From assembly GCF_026625805.1 (NCBI RefSeq), contig NZ_CP113064.1:2582657-2646656 (forward strand): DNA of 64,000 nt, read 5' to 3'. The notes under the pieces were generated by a model, which worked only from the letters and a program-made list of their open reading frames with translations, was not told the DNA's origin and ran no database searches. This document shows, in pieces, positions 16,886 to 25,732 of this stretch (position 1 is the first letter of the stretch; the number at the start of each line of letters is the position of its first letter). The stretch is from Brevundimonas sp. SL130. GTDB taxonomy: Bacteria; Pseudomonadota; Alphaproteobacteria; Caulobacterales; Caulobacteraceae. The translations under genes were made by a program, and so were the position numbers.

Positions 16886-18267
16886 ATGGGCTACCAAAGC
16901 ATCAATCCGTTCGACGGCGTTCTGGTCAAATCCTTCAATCCGCTCGCCGACGCCCACCTCGAACTTCGGCTCGCGGCCGCCGAGACCTGCTTCCAGTCCT
17001 GGAAGCTGAAATCCTATGACGAGCGCGCCGCCGTCATCGCCAAGGCGGGGGAACTGTTGCACGCCCGAGCCGATGAATTCGCTCGGATCATGACGATGGA
17101 GATGGGCAAGCGGATCAACGAATCCCGTGGCGAGGTCGAGTACAGCGCCCGCATCCTGGCCTATTACGCCAAGCACGCCGAGCGCTTCCTGGCCCCCGTC
17201 AAGCTCCATCCCGTGGATGGTCACGCCCATATGGAAAGCAGCCCCATGGGGGTGATCTTCTGCGTCGAGCCCTGGAACTTCCCCTATTATCAGCTGGCCC
17301 GGGTCGCCGGTCCGCATCTGATGGCCGCAATGTGCTGGTGGTGAAGCACGCCGGCATCGTGCCGCAATGCGCCATCGCCTTCGAGAAACTTCTGATCGAG
17401 GCCGGCGCCCCGGCGGGCCTCTATACCAACCTGTTCATCTCACACGCCCAGTCCGACACAGTGGTGGACGATCCCCGGATCAAGGGCGTGGCCCTGACCG
17501 GCAGCGTCGCGGCGGGCAAGAGCATCGCTGCTCGCGCCGGTCAGAACATCAAGATCTCCTCGATGGAGTTGGGCGGCAGCGACGCCTTCATCGTGCTGGA
17601 GGACGCCGATCTGGACCACGCCATCCCCTGGGCGGTGTGGGGCCGGATGTACAACACCGGCCAGACCTGCTGCGCGGCCAAGCGGTTCATCGTCGTCGAA
17701 CCGCTTTACGACGCCTTCCTGGAGCGGTTCACGCTCGCCCTGTCCGCGCTGAAGGCCGGCGATCCCATGGACGAGACCACCACGCTCGGCCCCCTCTCGA
17801 CCGAGTCCGCCCTGCTCGACCTTCTGAAGCAGGTCGAGGTCGCGACGACGCACGGCGCCAAGCTCGCCTTGGGCGGCAAGCGGATCGACCGCCCGGGCTC
17901 CTATATGGCCCCGACCATCCTGACCGATGTGGAACCCGGCAACCCGGCCTTCCGCGACGAGTTCTTCGGTCCTGTCGCGATGATGTTCCGGGTCAAGGAC
18001 GAGGCGGAGGCCATCGCTCTGGCCAATGATTCCGATTTCGGCCTGGGCGGGTCGGTCTGGACCCGAGACGAAGACCGCGGCCAGCGCGTCGCCAGCTTGG
18101 TCGATACCGGGATGATGTTCATCAACAACATCGACTGGACCGACGCCGAACTACCGTTCGGCGGGATCAAGAACTCCGGCTATGGCCGCGAGCTCGGCGA
18201 CATGGGCATCCAGCAGTTCGTGAACAAGAAACTGGTGCGCTCCTCAAAGGCCAGCGCGCCCGCCTGA
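16886..18267 (+). pseudogene. NAD(P)-dependent aldehyde dehydrogenase (succinate-semialdehyde type), frameshifted
   Basis: The first frame runs from ATG 16886 (MGYQSINPFDG) through CVEPWNFPYYQLARVAGPHLMA, then stops at about 17344. The second frame (from 17332) continues with VLVVKHAGIVPQCAIAFE. At 17324-17330 a single missing base turns the expected MAGNVLVVKH into MAAMCWW. Joined, the protein is about 460 residues with the catalytic glutamate (MELGGSDAF) and cysteine (GQTCCAAKR), and is closest to GabD-like succinate-semialdehyde dehydrogenases. It heads the transhydrogenase/alcohol dehydrogenase operon downstream of a perfect FixK-type site. As in hemolysin III, a sequencing error is a real possibility. 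Confidence 0.8.
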
Positions 18268-18288
18268 CCGCCTCTGCGCCCTCGTCGC

Positions 18289-18304
18289 GGAGGGTTCGCC
18301 CTCC
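18289..18304 (+). other. GC-rich hairpin with TTCG loop between aldehyde dehydrogenase and pntAA
   Basis: GGAGGG-TTCG-CCCTCC is a perfect six-base-pair stem with the very stable TTCG tetraloop, 22 bases after the aldehyde dehydrogenase stop. No T-run follows. It may protect mRNA ends or set the ratio between the first gene and the rest of the operon rather than end transcription. Confidence 0.4.
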
Positions 18305-18361
18305 CCGCCTCTCCTCACCTTCATCCGGGCCGCGTCGCCGGCGCGATCCCTGGAGCCTGCC

Positions 18362-19528
18362 ATGTATGTCAATGTCGCCGTGCTGAAGGAGACGCGTCCT
18401 CACGAGAGGCGCGTGGCCCTGGTTCCGTCTGTCGCCGCCAAGCTGACCCGGCTCGGCGCCCGGTTGCATGTGCAGTCCGGCGCCGCAGATCCGATCCGCC
18501 TGACCGAGGCCGACTATCCGGATGTGGTCTTCATGGCCGATCGCGCCGCCCTGGTGGCGGACGCGGATGTGGTGCTCTGCGTCCAGCCGCCGGCGCTCGA
18601 GGTCGCGCAGGCGATGAAGCCAGGCGCGATCCTCATCAGCTTCGTCTACGCCCAGAAGGAGCCGGCGCTGATCGAACGGCTGATCGAGCGCCGGATCACC
18701 TGTTTCGCCATGGAACGGATTCCGAGGATCAGCCGCGCCCAGGCCATGGACGCTCTGTCCAGCCAGTCGGCGCTAGCGGGCTATTACGCTGTCCAGCTGG
18801 GCGCGACCCACCTGGCGCGAGTCCTGCCCAAGATCACCACTGCGGCCGGCGCCATCGGGCCGGCGAGGGTTCTGGTCATGGGACTGGGCGTCGCCGGGCA
18901 GGAGGCGATCGCCACCGCCCATAGGCTGGGGGCTGTGGTCGAAGGCTATGACGTGCGACCCGAGACCCGCGAACAGGCCCTGTCGCTGGGGGCTAAATTT
19001 GTCGAGACGAGCGTCAACGCCACGGGCAAGGGCGGCTATGCGCGCGCCCTGACGCCGGAGGAACAGGCGAAGGTCGCCGAGACCCTGACCGAACATATCC
19101 AGCAGGCCGACCTAGTCATCACCACTGCCGCCATTCCCGGCCGCCCCTCGCCCAAATTGATCAGCAAGCTCCAGGTCGCCGGCATGAAAGCCGGGGCGGT
19201 GATCGTCGATCTGTCGGCCGAGGGCGGCGGCAACTGCGAGGACACGGTCCCCGGCCAGACCGTCCGGATCGGGGCGGTCACCCTGGTCGCGCCGCTGAAC
19301 CTGCCCTCCATGCTCGCCGAGGACGCCAGCGCCCTCTATTCCAAGAACCTGTTCAATCTGCTGGCGCTGATGCTGAAGGACAATGTCGTCACCCTCGACT
19401 GGGACGACGCCATTCTCGCCGGGACGGTCCTGACCCACGACGGCAAGCGCAAGGATACGCCGCAACCGCCCGCCGCTCCAACGGTTGACGCCAAGGCTGC
19501 ACAGCCCGCCCTGGCGCCCCTGTCATGA
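18362..19528 (+). CDS. pntAA: NAD(P) transhydrogenase subunit alpha part 1
   Basis: A 388-residue soluble NAD(H)-binding subunit (domain I) of proton-translocating transhydrogenase. It has the AlaDh/PNT N-terminal domain (VLKETRPHERRVALVP) and the NAD-binding Rossmann motif VLVMGLGVAGQEAIATAHRLGA. The length matches three-subunit enzymes such as that of Rhodospirillum, in which the membrane part is a separate chain. ATG at 18362 has GGAG upstream. It overlaps pntAB by four bases. The enzyme couples NADH/NADPH hydride exchange to the proton gradient. Confidence 0.93.
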   Translation: MYVNVAVLKETRPHERRVALVPSVAAKLTRLGARLHVQSGAADPIRLTEADYPDVVFMADRAALVADADVVLCVQPPALEVAQAMKPGAILISFVYAQKEPALIERLIERRITCFAMERIPRISRAQAMDALSSQSALAGYYAVQLGATHLARVLPKITTAAGAIGPARVLVMGLGVAGQEAIATAHRLGAVVEGYDVRPETREQALSLGAKFVETSVNATGKGGYARALTPEEQAKVAETLTEHIQQADLVITTAAIPGRPSPKLISKLQVAGMKAGAVIVDLSAEGGGNCEDTVPGQTVRIGAVTLVAPLNLPSMLAEDASALYSKNLFNLLALMLKDNVVTLDWDDAILAGTVLTHDGKRKDTPQPPAAPTVDAKAAQPALAPLS

Positions 19529-19890
19529 TCATCACCGGTCTTGTCGCCCTCTACATCTTCATGCTGGCCGGCTTTGCGGGCTGGGTGATCATCGGGCGGG
19601 TTCCCGCGATCCTGCATACGCCTTTGATGTCGGGCTCCAACTTCGTCCACGGCATCGTGGTCGTCGGCGGCGTCTACGCCCTGATCAACGCCGCCACCGT
19701 GACCGAGCAGATCATCGGCTTCTTCGCCGTGTTGCTCGGCGCGGGCAATGCGGCGGGGGGCTATGCGGTCACCGACCGGATGCTGGCCATGTTCCAACCC
19801 AGCACGCCGCCTCCCGCTCATCACGCCGGCAAGGGCCACACCGCCGCCAAACACGCGTCGCCTCGGCCGCGCCTCGCCAAGTCCGTCTGA
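19525..19890 (+). CDS. pntAB: NAD(P) transhydrogenase subunit alpha part 2 (membrane)
   Basis: A 121-residue membrane subunit with three to four helices (GLVALYIFMLAGFAGWVIIG, LMSGSNFVHGIVVVGGVYAL, IIGFFAVLLGAGNAAGGYAV regions) and the conserved PNT element GGYAVTDRMLAMF. With PntB it forms the proton channel. The C-terminal 30 residues are rich in Pro, His and Lys and are an extension beyond the usual chain. It is coupled to pntAA by an ATGA overlap; pntB follows after nine bases. Confidence 0.92.
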   Translation: MIITGLVALYIFMLAGFAGWVIIGRVPAILHTPLMSGSNFVHGIVVVGGVYALINAATVTEQIIGFFAVLLGAGNAAGGYAVTDRMLAMFQPSTPPPAHHAGKGHTAAKHASPRPRLAKSV

Positions 19891-19899
19891 GGGCCGATC

Positions 19900-21345
19900 A
19901 TGCTCAACCTGTTTCCCAGCCTGTTGATCGGCGCCGTCGATCTCGTCGCCGCCTTCCTGTTTCTGTTTGGCCTGAAGCGGATGTCGTCGCCGGTCACGGC
20001 GCGGTCCGGCATCTTCGTCGCCGGCCTGGGCATGGTCGCCGCCATCCTGGTCAGCTTCCTCTATGTCTTCAGCGTCGATGCGGCGGCGCGTCCACATCTG
20101 GCGGTCAATGTCGGGCTGGCGCTCGCGGCCCTCGTCCTGGGCGGCGGCGGCGCCTGGTGGGCCGGGCGCAAGGCGAAGCTGACGGCGATGCCGCAGATGG
20201 TCGCCCTGTTCAACGGCATGGGCGGCGGAGCGGCCGGCGCCATCGCTGCGGTCGAACTGCTCGGCGGGCGGACGCAAGGCGTGACCCAGCTCGTGGTCAC
20301 CCTGGCGGGCGCCCTGATCGGCGCCGTCTCGCTTTCGGGCTCGTTGATCGCCTGGGCCAAGCTGGACGGCGTGCTCAAGGCACCGCTCCGTTTCCGGGGA
20401 CAGCGGATCGTCAACGCCGTCGTCCTGATCGCCGCCCTGGCCGTCGGCGGTTCTCTGCTGGCGCAGTCGATGGGCGCGCCAATCCTTCTGGCCGGCCCCG
20501 GCGGCGTCTACCTGTTCTTCGGTCTGGCGCTTCTGTTCGGCGTGTTGATGACCCTGCCCATCGGCGGGGCCGACATGCCGGTGGTGATCTCAATCTACAA
20601 CGCCTTCACCGGCCTGGCCGTGGGGCTGGAGGGCTTCGTGCTTCAGAACCCGGCCCTGATGATCGCCGGCATGGTGGTCGGCGCGGCGGGTTTGCTGCTG
20701 ACCCTGTTGATGGCCAAGGCCATGAACCGATCGGTCGCCAATGTGCTGTTCAGCAACTTCGGGACCGTGGTCGCCGCCAAGCCCGGCGACATCGCCGGGT
20801 CGTTGCGGCCGACAGAGGCCGCCGACGCCGGGGTCGCCATGCGCTATGCGAGTTCGGTGATCATCGTGCCCGGCTATGGGCTGGCGGTCGCGCAAGGCCA
20901 GCAGAAGCTCTACGAGTTCGTCAAACTGCTCCAGGCCGCCGGTGTTCTCGTCCGCTTCGCCGTCCATCCGGTCGCCGGCCGGATGCCGGGCCAGATGGAC
21001 GTGCTCCTGGCCGAAGCGGGCGTTCCTTACGACCAGATCTTCCAGCTCGAGGACATCAACGCCGACTTCGCCACGACCGATGTCGTGCTGGTGATCGGCG
21101 CCAACGACGTGGTCAATCCGGCGGCGCGCACCGACAAGGGCTCGCCCATCTACGGCATGCCCATCCTCAACGCCGACCAGGCGCGGCAGGTCTTCGTGGT
21201 CAAGCGCGGCGAGGGCAAGGGCTACGCCGGCGTCGTCAATCCGCTGTTCTACGGCGACAACTGCAACATGGTCTACGGCGACGCCCAGGCGGTGCTGATC
21301 AAGATGATCGAGGCCGTGCGCGGCCTCGGCGCGGCCGCCGCATGA
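19900..21345 (+). CDS. pntB: NAD(P) transhydrogenase subunit beta
   Basis: A 481-residue protein. About nine membrane helices fill the first 280 residues (including FNGMGGGAAGAIAAVELL and the NAFTGLAVGLEGF region), followed by the NADP(H)-binding domain III with VPGYGLAVAQGQ, FAVHPVAGRMPGQMDVLLAE and IGANDVVNPAA. Length and motifs are those of full PntB. All three transhydrogenase subunits are intact, although the aldehyde dehydrogenase before them is frameshifted. Confidence 0.95.
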   Translation: MLNLFPSLLIGAVDLVAAFLFLFGLKRMSSPVTARSGIFVAGLGMVAAILVSFLYVFSVDAAARPHLAVNVGLALAALVLGGGGAWWAGRKAKLTAMPQMVALFNGMGGGAAGAIAAVELLGGRTQGVTQLVVTLAGALIGAVSLSGSLIAWAKLDGVLKAPLRFRGQRIVNAVVLIAALAVGGSLLAQSMGAPILLAGPGGVYLFFGLALLFGVLMTLPIGGADMPVVISIYNAFTGLAVGLEGFVLQNPALMIAGMVVGAAGLLLTLLMAKAMNRSVANVLFSNFGTVVAAKPGDIAGSLRPTEAADAGVAMRYASSVIIVPGYGLAVAQGQQKLYEFVKLLQAAGVLVRFAVHPVAGRMPGQMDVLLAEAGVPYDQIFQLEDINADFATTDVVLVIGANDVVNPAARTDKGSPIYGMPILNADQARQVFVVKRGEGKGYAGVVNPLFYGDNCNMVYGDAQAVLIKMIEAVRGLGAAAA

Positions 21346-21380
21346 CCGCCCTTCCCCACAATCCAACCCAAGGAGCTCCT

Positions 21381-22412
21381 ATGGCCAAGATGCAGGCCGC
21401 CTTCGTCACCGCCTTCGGCAAGCCGCTGGAAATCCGCACCGTTGATATTCCCACGCCGGGTCCCGGCCAGATCCTGGTCAAGACCGAGGCCTGCGGCGTC
21501 TGCCACACCGATCTTCACGCCGCCAACGGCGACTGGCCGCTGAAGCCTGTGCCGCCCTTCATCCCCGGTCACGAGGCGATCGGGAGGGTCGTAGCCCTCG
21601 GCCAGGGGGTGACGGCGGTCAAGGAGGGCGAGCGCGTCGGCGTGCCCTGGCTCGCCTCGGCCTGCGGCCATTGCGAATATTGCCTCAGCGCCTGGGAGAC
21701 GGTCTGCGGCGAAGCCCAATTCGGCGGTTACACCCGCAATGGCGGCTTTGCGGAATATGTCGTGGCCGACCCGAACTATGTCGCCCACATCCCGGACGGG
21801 TTGGAACCGCACGAGGCCGCCCCCCTCATCTGCGCCGGCGTGACCACCTACAAGGGTCTGAAGGAAACCGACGCCCGGCCCGGTCAGTGGGTCGCGATCT
21901 CGGGCGCCGGCGGTCTGGGCAATCTGGCCATTCAGTACGCCAAGGCCATGGGGTTCAAGGTCGCCGCCGTTGATATCGACGACGGCAAGCTGGCCCACGC
22001 GACCGAGCGCGGCGCGGACCTGGTCTTCAACGCCCTGAAGGGCGATGTGGCTGCGGACCTGAAGGCGGCGACCGGCGGCGGCGCCCATGGCGTGCTGATC
22101 ACCGCCCCGTCGCTCAGCGCCTTCAAACAAGGCGTCGGCATGACCCGTAAGCTGGGAACCTGCGTCCTCGTCGGCCTGCCGCCTGGCGAGTTCCCGACCC
22201 CGCTTTTCAACGTGGTCGCCGACTGCATCACCATCCGGGGCTCGTTTGTCGGCACCCGTCAGGACATGGCCGAGGCCCTGGCCTTCGCCGCCGAAGGCAA
22301 GGTCAAGGCCGACATCGAACTGGCGCCCCTGTCGGACGTCAACAGCATCTTCGATCGGCTGTCGAAGGGCGAGGTCGCCTCCCGGGTGGTTCTCGATTTC
22401 CGGGCCGCCTAA
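21381..22412 (+). CDS. adhP: Zinc-dependent alcohol dehydrogenase (AdhP-like)
   Basis: A 343-residue medium-chain dehydrogenase. Catalytic zinc site: ACGVCHTD and GHEAIG. Structural zinc site: four cysteines in CGHCEYCLSAWETVC. NAD site: ISGAGGLGNLAIQYAKAMG with a following aspartate (AAVDID) that favours NAD over NADP. It is highly like ethanol-active AdhP. ATG at 21381 follows AAGGAG; the apparent longer frame runs through pntB in another frame. In this operon it could oxidise or make alcohols to balance NADH with the aldehyde dehydrogenase. Confidence 0.9.
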   Translation: MAKMQAAFVTAFGKPLEIRTVDIPTPGPGQILVKTEACGVCHTDLHAANGDWPLKPVPPFIPGHEAIGRVVALGQGVTAVKEGERVGVPWLASACGHCEYCLSAWETVCGEAQFGGYTRNGGFAEYVVADPNYVAHIPDGLEPHEAAPLICAGVTTYKGLKETDARPGQWVAISGAGGLGNLAIQYAKAMGFKVAAVDIDDGKLAHATERGADLVFNALKGDVAADLKAATGGGAHGVLITAPSLSAFKQGVGMTRKLGTCVLVGLPPGEFPTPLFNVVADCITIRGSFVGTRQDMAEALAFAAEGKVKADIELAPLSDVNSIFDRLSKGEVASRVVLDFRAA

Positions 22413-22416
22413 CGCC

Positions 22417-23982
22417 ATGGCCGACCCCGCCGCCCCGCCGGTCGGCCTCAAGGCGGCGGACCGACGTCGACGCAGTCCCGCCCGCCTGCTCACCCCCGCC
22501 GAAATGGGCCAGTGCGACCTCGCCAGCCTGGAGGCCGGCGTCAGCGGCGTCGACCTCATGACCGCAGCCGGAAACGGCGTGGCCGAGGCCGTGACGGCGC
22601 GCTGGAGCCGGCGGCCGATCAGGGTGTTGTGCGGGCCGGGAAACAACGGCGGCGACGGGTTTGTGGCGGCCCGTCGTCTGCTGGCCGCCGGCTGGCCGAC
22701 CCGCCTGTCCCTGCTCGGATCAATCGATCAGCTCAAGGGGGACGCGGCTCACCATGCGTCCCTCTGGCAGGGGGTCGTCGACCCTTTCGACCCTGGGCTC
22801 ATGCTGGAGTCCGAATTGATCATCGACGCCATTTTCGGCGCCGGTTTGTCGCGTCCGGTCGATGGCGCGGCCCGCACCATGATCGAGGCCTTGATCGCGC
22901 GGCGCCCGCCGATCTGCGCGGTCGATGTTCCCAGTGGGCTGGACGGCGCCACCGGTCAGGTTCGGGGCGTGGCGGCGCCTGCGGACCTGACTGTGACCTT
23001 CTTTCGCAAGAAGCCCGGCCATCTCCTCTATCCCGGTCGTCGGTTCTGCGGCGATGTCGTGCTGATCGACATCGGCTCGCCCGAGGTGGTCCTGGACGCC
23101 ATCCCCGGCGCGACCTTCGAGAACGGACCGGCGCTTTGGCGCGACGCCTACCCCTGGCCGAAGACCGAAGACCACAAATACAGTCGAGGCCACGCCCTGA
23201 TCCTGGGCGGAGAGGTCATCACCGGCGCCGGCCGTCTGACGGCGCGCGGCGCCATGCGAAGCGGCGCAGGCCTGGTCACTCTGGCCGCGCCCCAACGCGC
23301 CTGGAGCATCTATGCGACTTCCATGATCGGCGCCCTGGTGCACGCCATCGACGGGCTCGAAGACTTCAAGGCCCTTTTGTCGGACATCCGACGCAACGCC
23401 GTCGCCATCGGACCGGGCGCCGGGGTGGGCGAGGCGACGCGGGCGGCGGCGCTCGCGGCCCTGGCGACCGGACGCGCCGTGGTGCTCGACGCCGACGCCC
23501 TGACCAGTTTCGCCGACGACCCGACGGAACTCTTCGCCGCATCAAACGGCCGCTGCGTGCTCACCCCGCACGACGGCGAGTTCGCCCGTCTGTTCGACGC
23601 TTCGGGCGACAAGCTGACCCGCACACGGCGTGCGGCGGCCGTAAGCGGCGCGGTCGTCCTGCTCAAGGGCCCCGACACGGTGATCGCCGCGCCCGATGGG
23701 CGCGCCGCCATCAACACCAACGCCCCCGCCGACCTGGCCACGGGCGGCAGCGGCGATGTTCTGACCGGGTTCGTCCTCGGCCTTCTGGCCCAGGGGATGG
23801 AGCCGTTCGACGCAGCCTGCGCCGCGACCTGGCTCCACGGCGAATGCGCTGCGGCCTTCGGCTCCGGCCTCGTCGCCGAAGACCTGCCCGAGGCCCTGCC
23901 GGGCGTCTTGGCGCGGCTGAAGGCCGGCCCTTTCGACGATGACCGGCAGACTGGATCGGGGACGCCGCCGTGCACGCCATGA
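22417..23982 (+). CDS. nnr: Bifunctional NAD(P)HX epimerase/dehydratase
   Basis: A 521-residue fusion. The N-terminal YjeF_N epimerase domain (about 25-225) has GPGNNGGDGFVAAR and DVPSGLDGATG. The C-terminal ribokinase-like dehydratase domain (about 240-505) has LTPHDGEFARLF and the ATP/ADP-binding NTNAPADLATGGSGDVL. It repairs hydrated NADH and NADPH, which form faster when reduced cofactors build up. ATG at 22417 starts five bases after the adhP stop. The C-terminal tail overlaps the next gene by 13 bases. Its place among NAD(P)H enzymes is a fitting functional link. Confidence 0.92.
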   Translation: MADPAAPPVGLKAADRRRRSPARLLTPAEMGQCDLASLEAGVSGVDLMTAAGNGVAEAVTARWSRRPIRVLCGPGNNGGDGFVAARRLLAAGWPTRLSLLGSIDQLKGDAAHHASLWQGVVDPFDPGLMLESELIIDAIFGAGLSRPVDGAARTMIEALIARRPPICAVDVPSGLDGATGQVRGVAAPADLTVTFFRKKPGHLLYPGRRFCGDVVLIDIGSPEVVLDAIPGATFENGPALWRDAYPWPKTEDHKYSRGHALILGGEVITGAGRLTARGAMRSGAGLVTLAAPQRAWSIYATSMIGALVHAIDGLEDFKALLSDIRRNAVAIGPGAGVGEATRAAALAALATGRAVVLDADALTSFADDPTELFAASNGRCVLTPHDGEFARLFDASGDKLTRTRRAAAVSGAVVLLKGPDTVIAAPDGRAAINTNAPADLATGGSGDVLTGFVLGLLAQGMEPFDAACAATWLHGECAAAFGSGLVAEDLPEALPGVLARLKAGPFDDDRQTGSGTPPCTP

Positions 23983-24989
23983 TGCTGAAGACGCCGGGCG
24001 GTCCGCTGGAATGGACGGAACTTCCCGATCGCGAACCCGGCCCCAACGAGATCCGGGTGCAGATCAGCGCCTGCGGCGTCTGCCGCACCGATCTCCATGT
24101 GCTGGACGGCGAACTGCCGGATGAGCGCCTGCCCATCATTCCAGGCCATGAGATCGTCGGCCGGATCGACCGGCTCGGAGACGGCGTCACGGACCTGAGG
24201 CTGGGCCAGCGGGTCGGCGTCCCCTGGCTGGGTCACACCTGCGGCGTCTGCCCCTATTGCCGCAGCGGCCGCGAGAACCTGTGCGACCACCCCCTGTTCA
24301 CCGGCTATACGCGCGACGGCGGGTTCGCCACCTCGGCCATCGCCGACGCCCGCTTCGCCTTTCCGCTCGGCGAGACCGGCGACGACGTGGCCCTGGCGCC
24401 CCTGCTGTGCGCCGGCTTGATCGGCTGGCGCGCGCTCGGGATTGCCGGAGAGGGCAAGGCGCTCGGCCTCTATGGCTTCGGCGCGGCCGCCCATATCCTG
24501 GCCCAGGTGGCGCGCTTCCAGGGCCGGTCCGTCTACGCCTTCACCCGGCCGGGCGATCTGGCGGCCCAGGCCTTCGCCCTCAGCCTCGGGGCTGTCTGGG
24601 CGGGAGGCTCGGACGAGGCGCCGCCTGCCCGGCTCGACGCCGCCATCATCTTCGCGACCGACGGCGCCCTCGTCGCCCAGGCGCTGAAGGCCGTCCACAA
24701 GGGCGGCCGCGTCGTCTGCGCCGGCATCCATATGAGCGACATTCCCCGCCTGCCCTATGGCCTGTTGTGGGACGAACGCCAGATCGTCTCCGTCGCCAAT
24801 CTGACGCGTCAGGACGGTTTGGACTTCCTCAAGCTTGCACCCGAGATCGGCGTCGTCACCCGGACGACGCCCTATCCGTTGCGAGAGGCCAATCGGGCGC
24901 TCGACGATCTGCGCAACGGGCGGTTCGAAGGCGCCGCGGTTCTGGTCATGCCTGACCCGAAAGGCGTCGACATGATCGGAGCCTCATGA
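23970..24989 (+). CDS. Zinc-binding alcohol dehydrogenase family protein (AdhA-like)
   Basis: A 339-residue medium-chain dehydrogenase with catalytic zinc motifs ACGVCRTDLH and GHEIVG, structural cysteines CGVCPYCRSGRENLC, and the cofactor loop GLYGFGAAAHILAQVA. The last is a variant of the usual G-x-G-x-x-G and is typical of the AdhA/DUF-type subgroup, in which specificity is poorly known. GTG at 23970 is the likely start and overlaps nnr. It is a second, divergent alcohol dehydrogenase in the same operon. Confidence 0.85.
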   Translation: MHAMMLKTPGGPLEWTELPDREPGPNEIRVQISACGVCRTDLHVLDGELPDERLPIIPGHEIVGRIDRLGDGVTDLRLGQRVGVPWLGHTCGVCPYCRSGRENLCDHPLFTGYTRDGGFATSAIADARFAFPLGETGDDVALAPLLCAGLIGWRALGIAGEGKALGLYGFGAAAHILAQVARFQGRSVYAFTRPGDLAAQAFALSLGAVWAGGSDEAPPARLDAAIIFATDGALVAQALKAVHKGGRVVCAGIHMSDIPRLPYGLLWDERQIVSVANLTRQDGLDFLKLAPEIGVVTRTTPYPLREANRALDDLRNGRFEGAAVLVMPDPKGVDMIGAS

Positions 24990-25732
24990 CCGTCGAGGCA
25001 AGGCGTCACATTGCGGCGATCATCTTCGACGTCGACGGCGTGCTGCTGGCCTCGCCCCATGAACGGGCCTGGCGCGAGGCCTTGACCGGGTTCGGCGATC
25101 CCGCGCGGTTCACCACCGCCCTCTATCAGGTCGAGGTCGCAGGCAAGCCGCGACTGGACGGCGCCCGCGCGACCCTGAAGGCCTTGGGCGTGGTGGACGG
25201 CGACGCGCGCGCCGAAGCCTATGCTCAGGCCAAACAGACCCGGCTGGAGGCCCTGATCGATGCGGGCGCGGTCAAGGCTTTTCCGGACGCCTTGAGGTTC
25301 GTCGCGGACGTCTCAAAGTTCGGTTGGCCGCTGGCGGTCGCCTCCTCGTCAAAGAACGCTGAGGCCATGCTGCGCCGGATCCAGCTGCCTTCAGGGCGGT
25401 CCCTGCACGACGCCTTCGTCGGCGACGTCTGCGGACACGATGTGCCGCACGGCAAGCCGGCGTCTGACCTCTTCCTGCTGGCGGCCCGGACGCTCGCCAT
25501 ACCGCCGGAGCGCTGTCTGGTGATCGAGGACGCGCCGGCCGGGATCGCGGCGGCCCGGGCGGGCGCCATGGCGGGCGCCATGGCGGCGCTCGGCGTCGCC
25601 CGTTTGCAGGATGCGGAGTCGTTGAATACGGCCGGGGCCGACTTGGTGGTCACCGGTCTCGACGCGGTGTCACGACCGGCGCTGGCGCGCGGAACGCTGC
25701 GTCTCGCGTCTTCGACGGATGAAGACCTGTGA
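24986..25732 (+). CDS. Beta-phosphoglucomutase-like HAD hydrolase
   Basis: A 248-residue HAD-superfamily protein: nucleophile motif IIFDVDGVLLASPHERAW (about 11-28), motif II SSSKNAE, Lys in HGKPASDLF and acidic motif IEDAPAGIAAARAGAM. Placement directly before a GH65 phosphorylase (four-base overlap) points to beta-phosphoglucomutase, turning beta-glucose 1-phosphate into glucose 6-phosphate. The overlap with the preceding dehydrogenase is also ATGA. A phosphatase of the same family is the alternative. Confidence 0.82.
   Translation: MTVEARRHIAAIIFDVDGVLLASPHERAWREALTGFGDPARFTTALYQVEVAGKPRLDGARATLKALGVVDGDARAEAYAQAKQTRLEALIDAGAVKAFPDALRFVADVSKFGWPLAVASSSKNAEAMLRRIQLPSGRSLHDAFVGDVCGHDVPHGKPASDLFLLAARTLAIPPERCLVIEDAPAGIAAARAGAMAGAMAALGVARLQDAESLNTAGADLVVTGLDAVSRPALARGTLRLASSTDEDL

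Noticed and set aside
19485-22412. A single open forward frame of 975 codons across pntAB, pntB and adhP
   Set aside because: Only its last 343 codons (adhP, from 21381) look like protein. The earlier part is an arginine/glycine-rich shadow of the transhydrogenase genes, which have clear motifs in another frame.
22512-23942. Forward frame of 476 codons within nnr
   Set aside because: Arg/Gly-rich shadow; the overlapping nnr frame has both NAD(P)HX repair domains.
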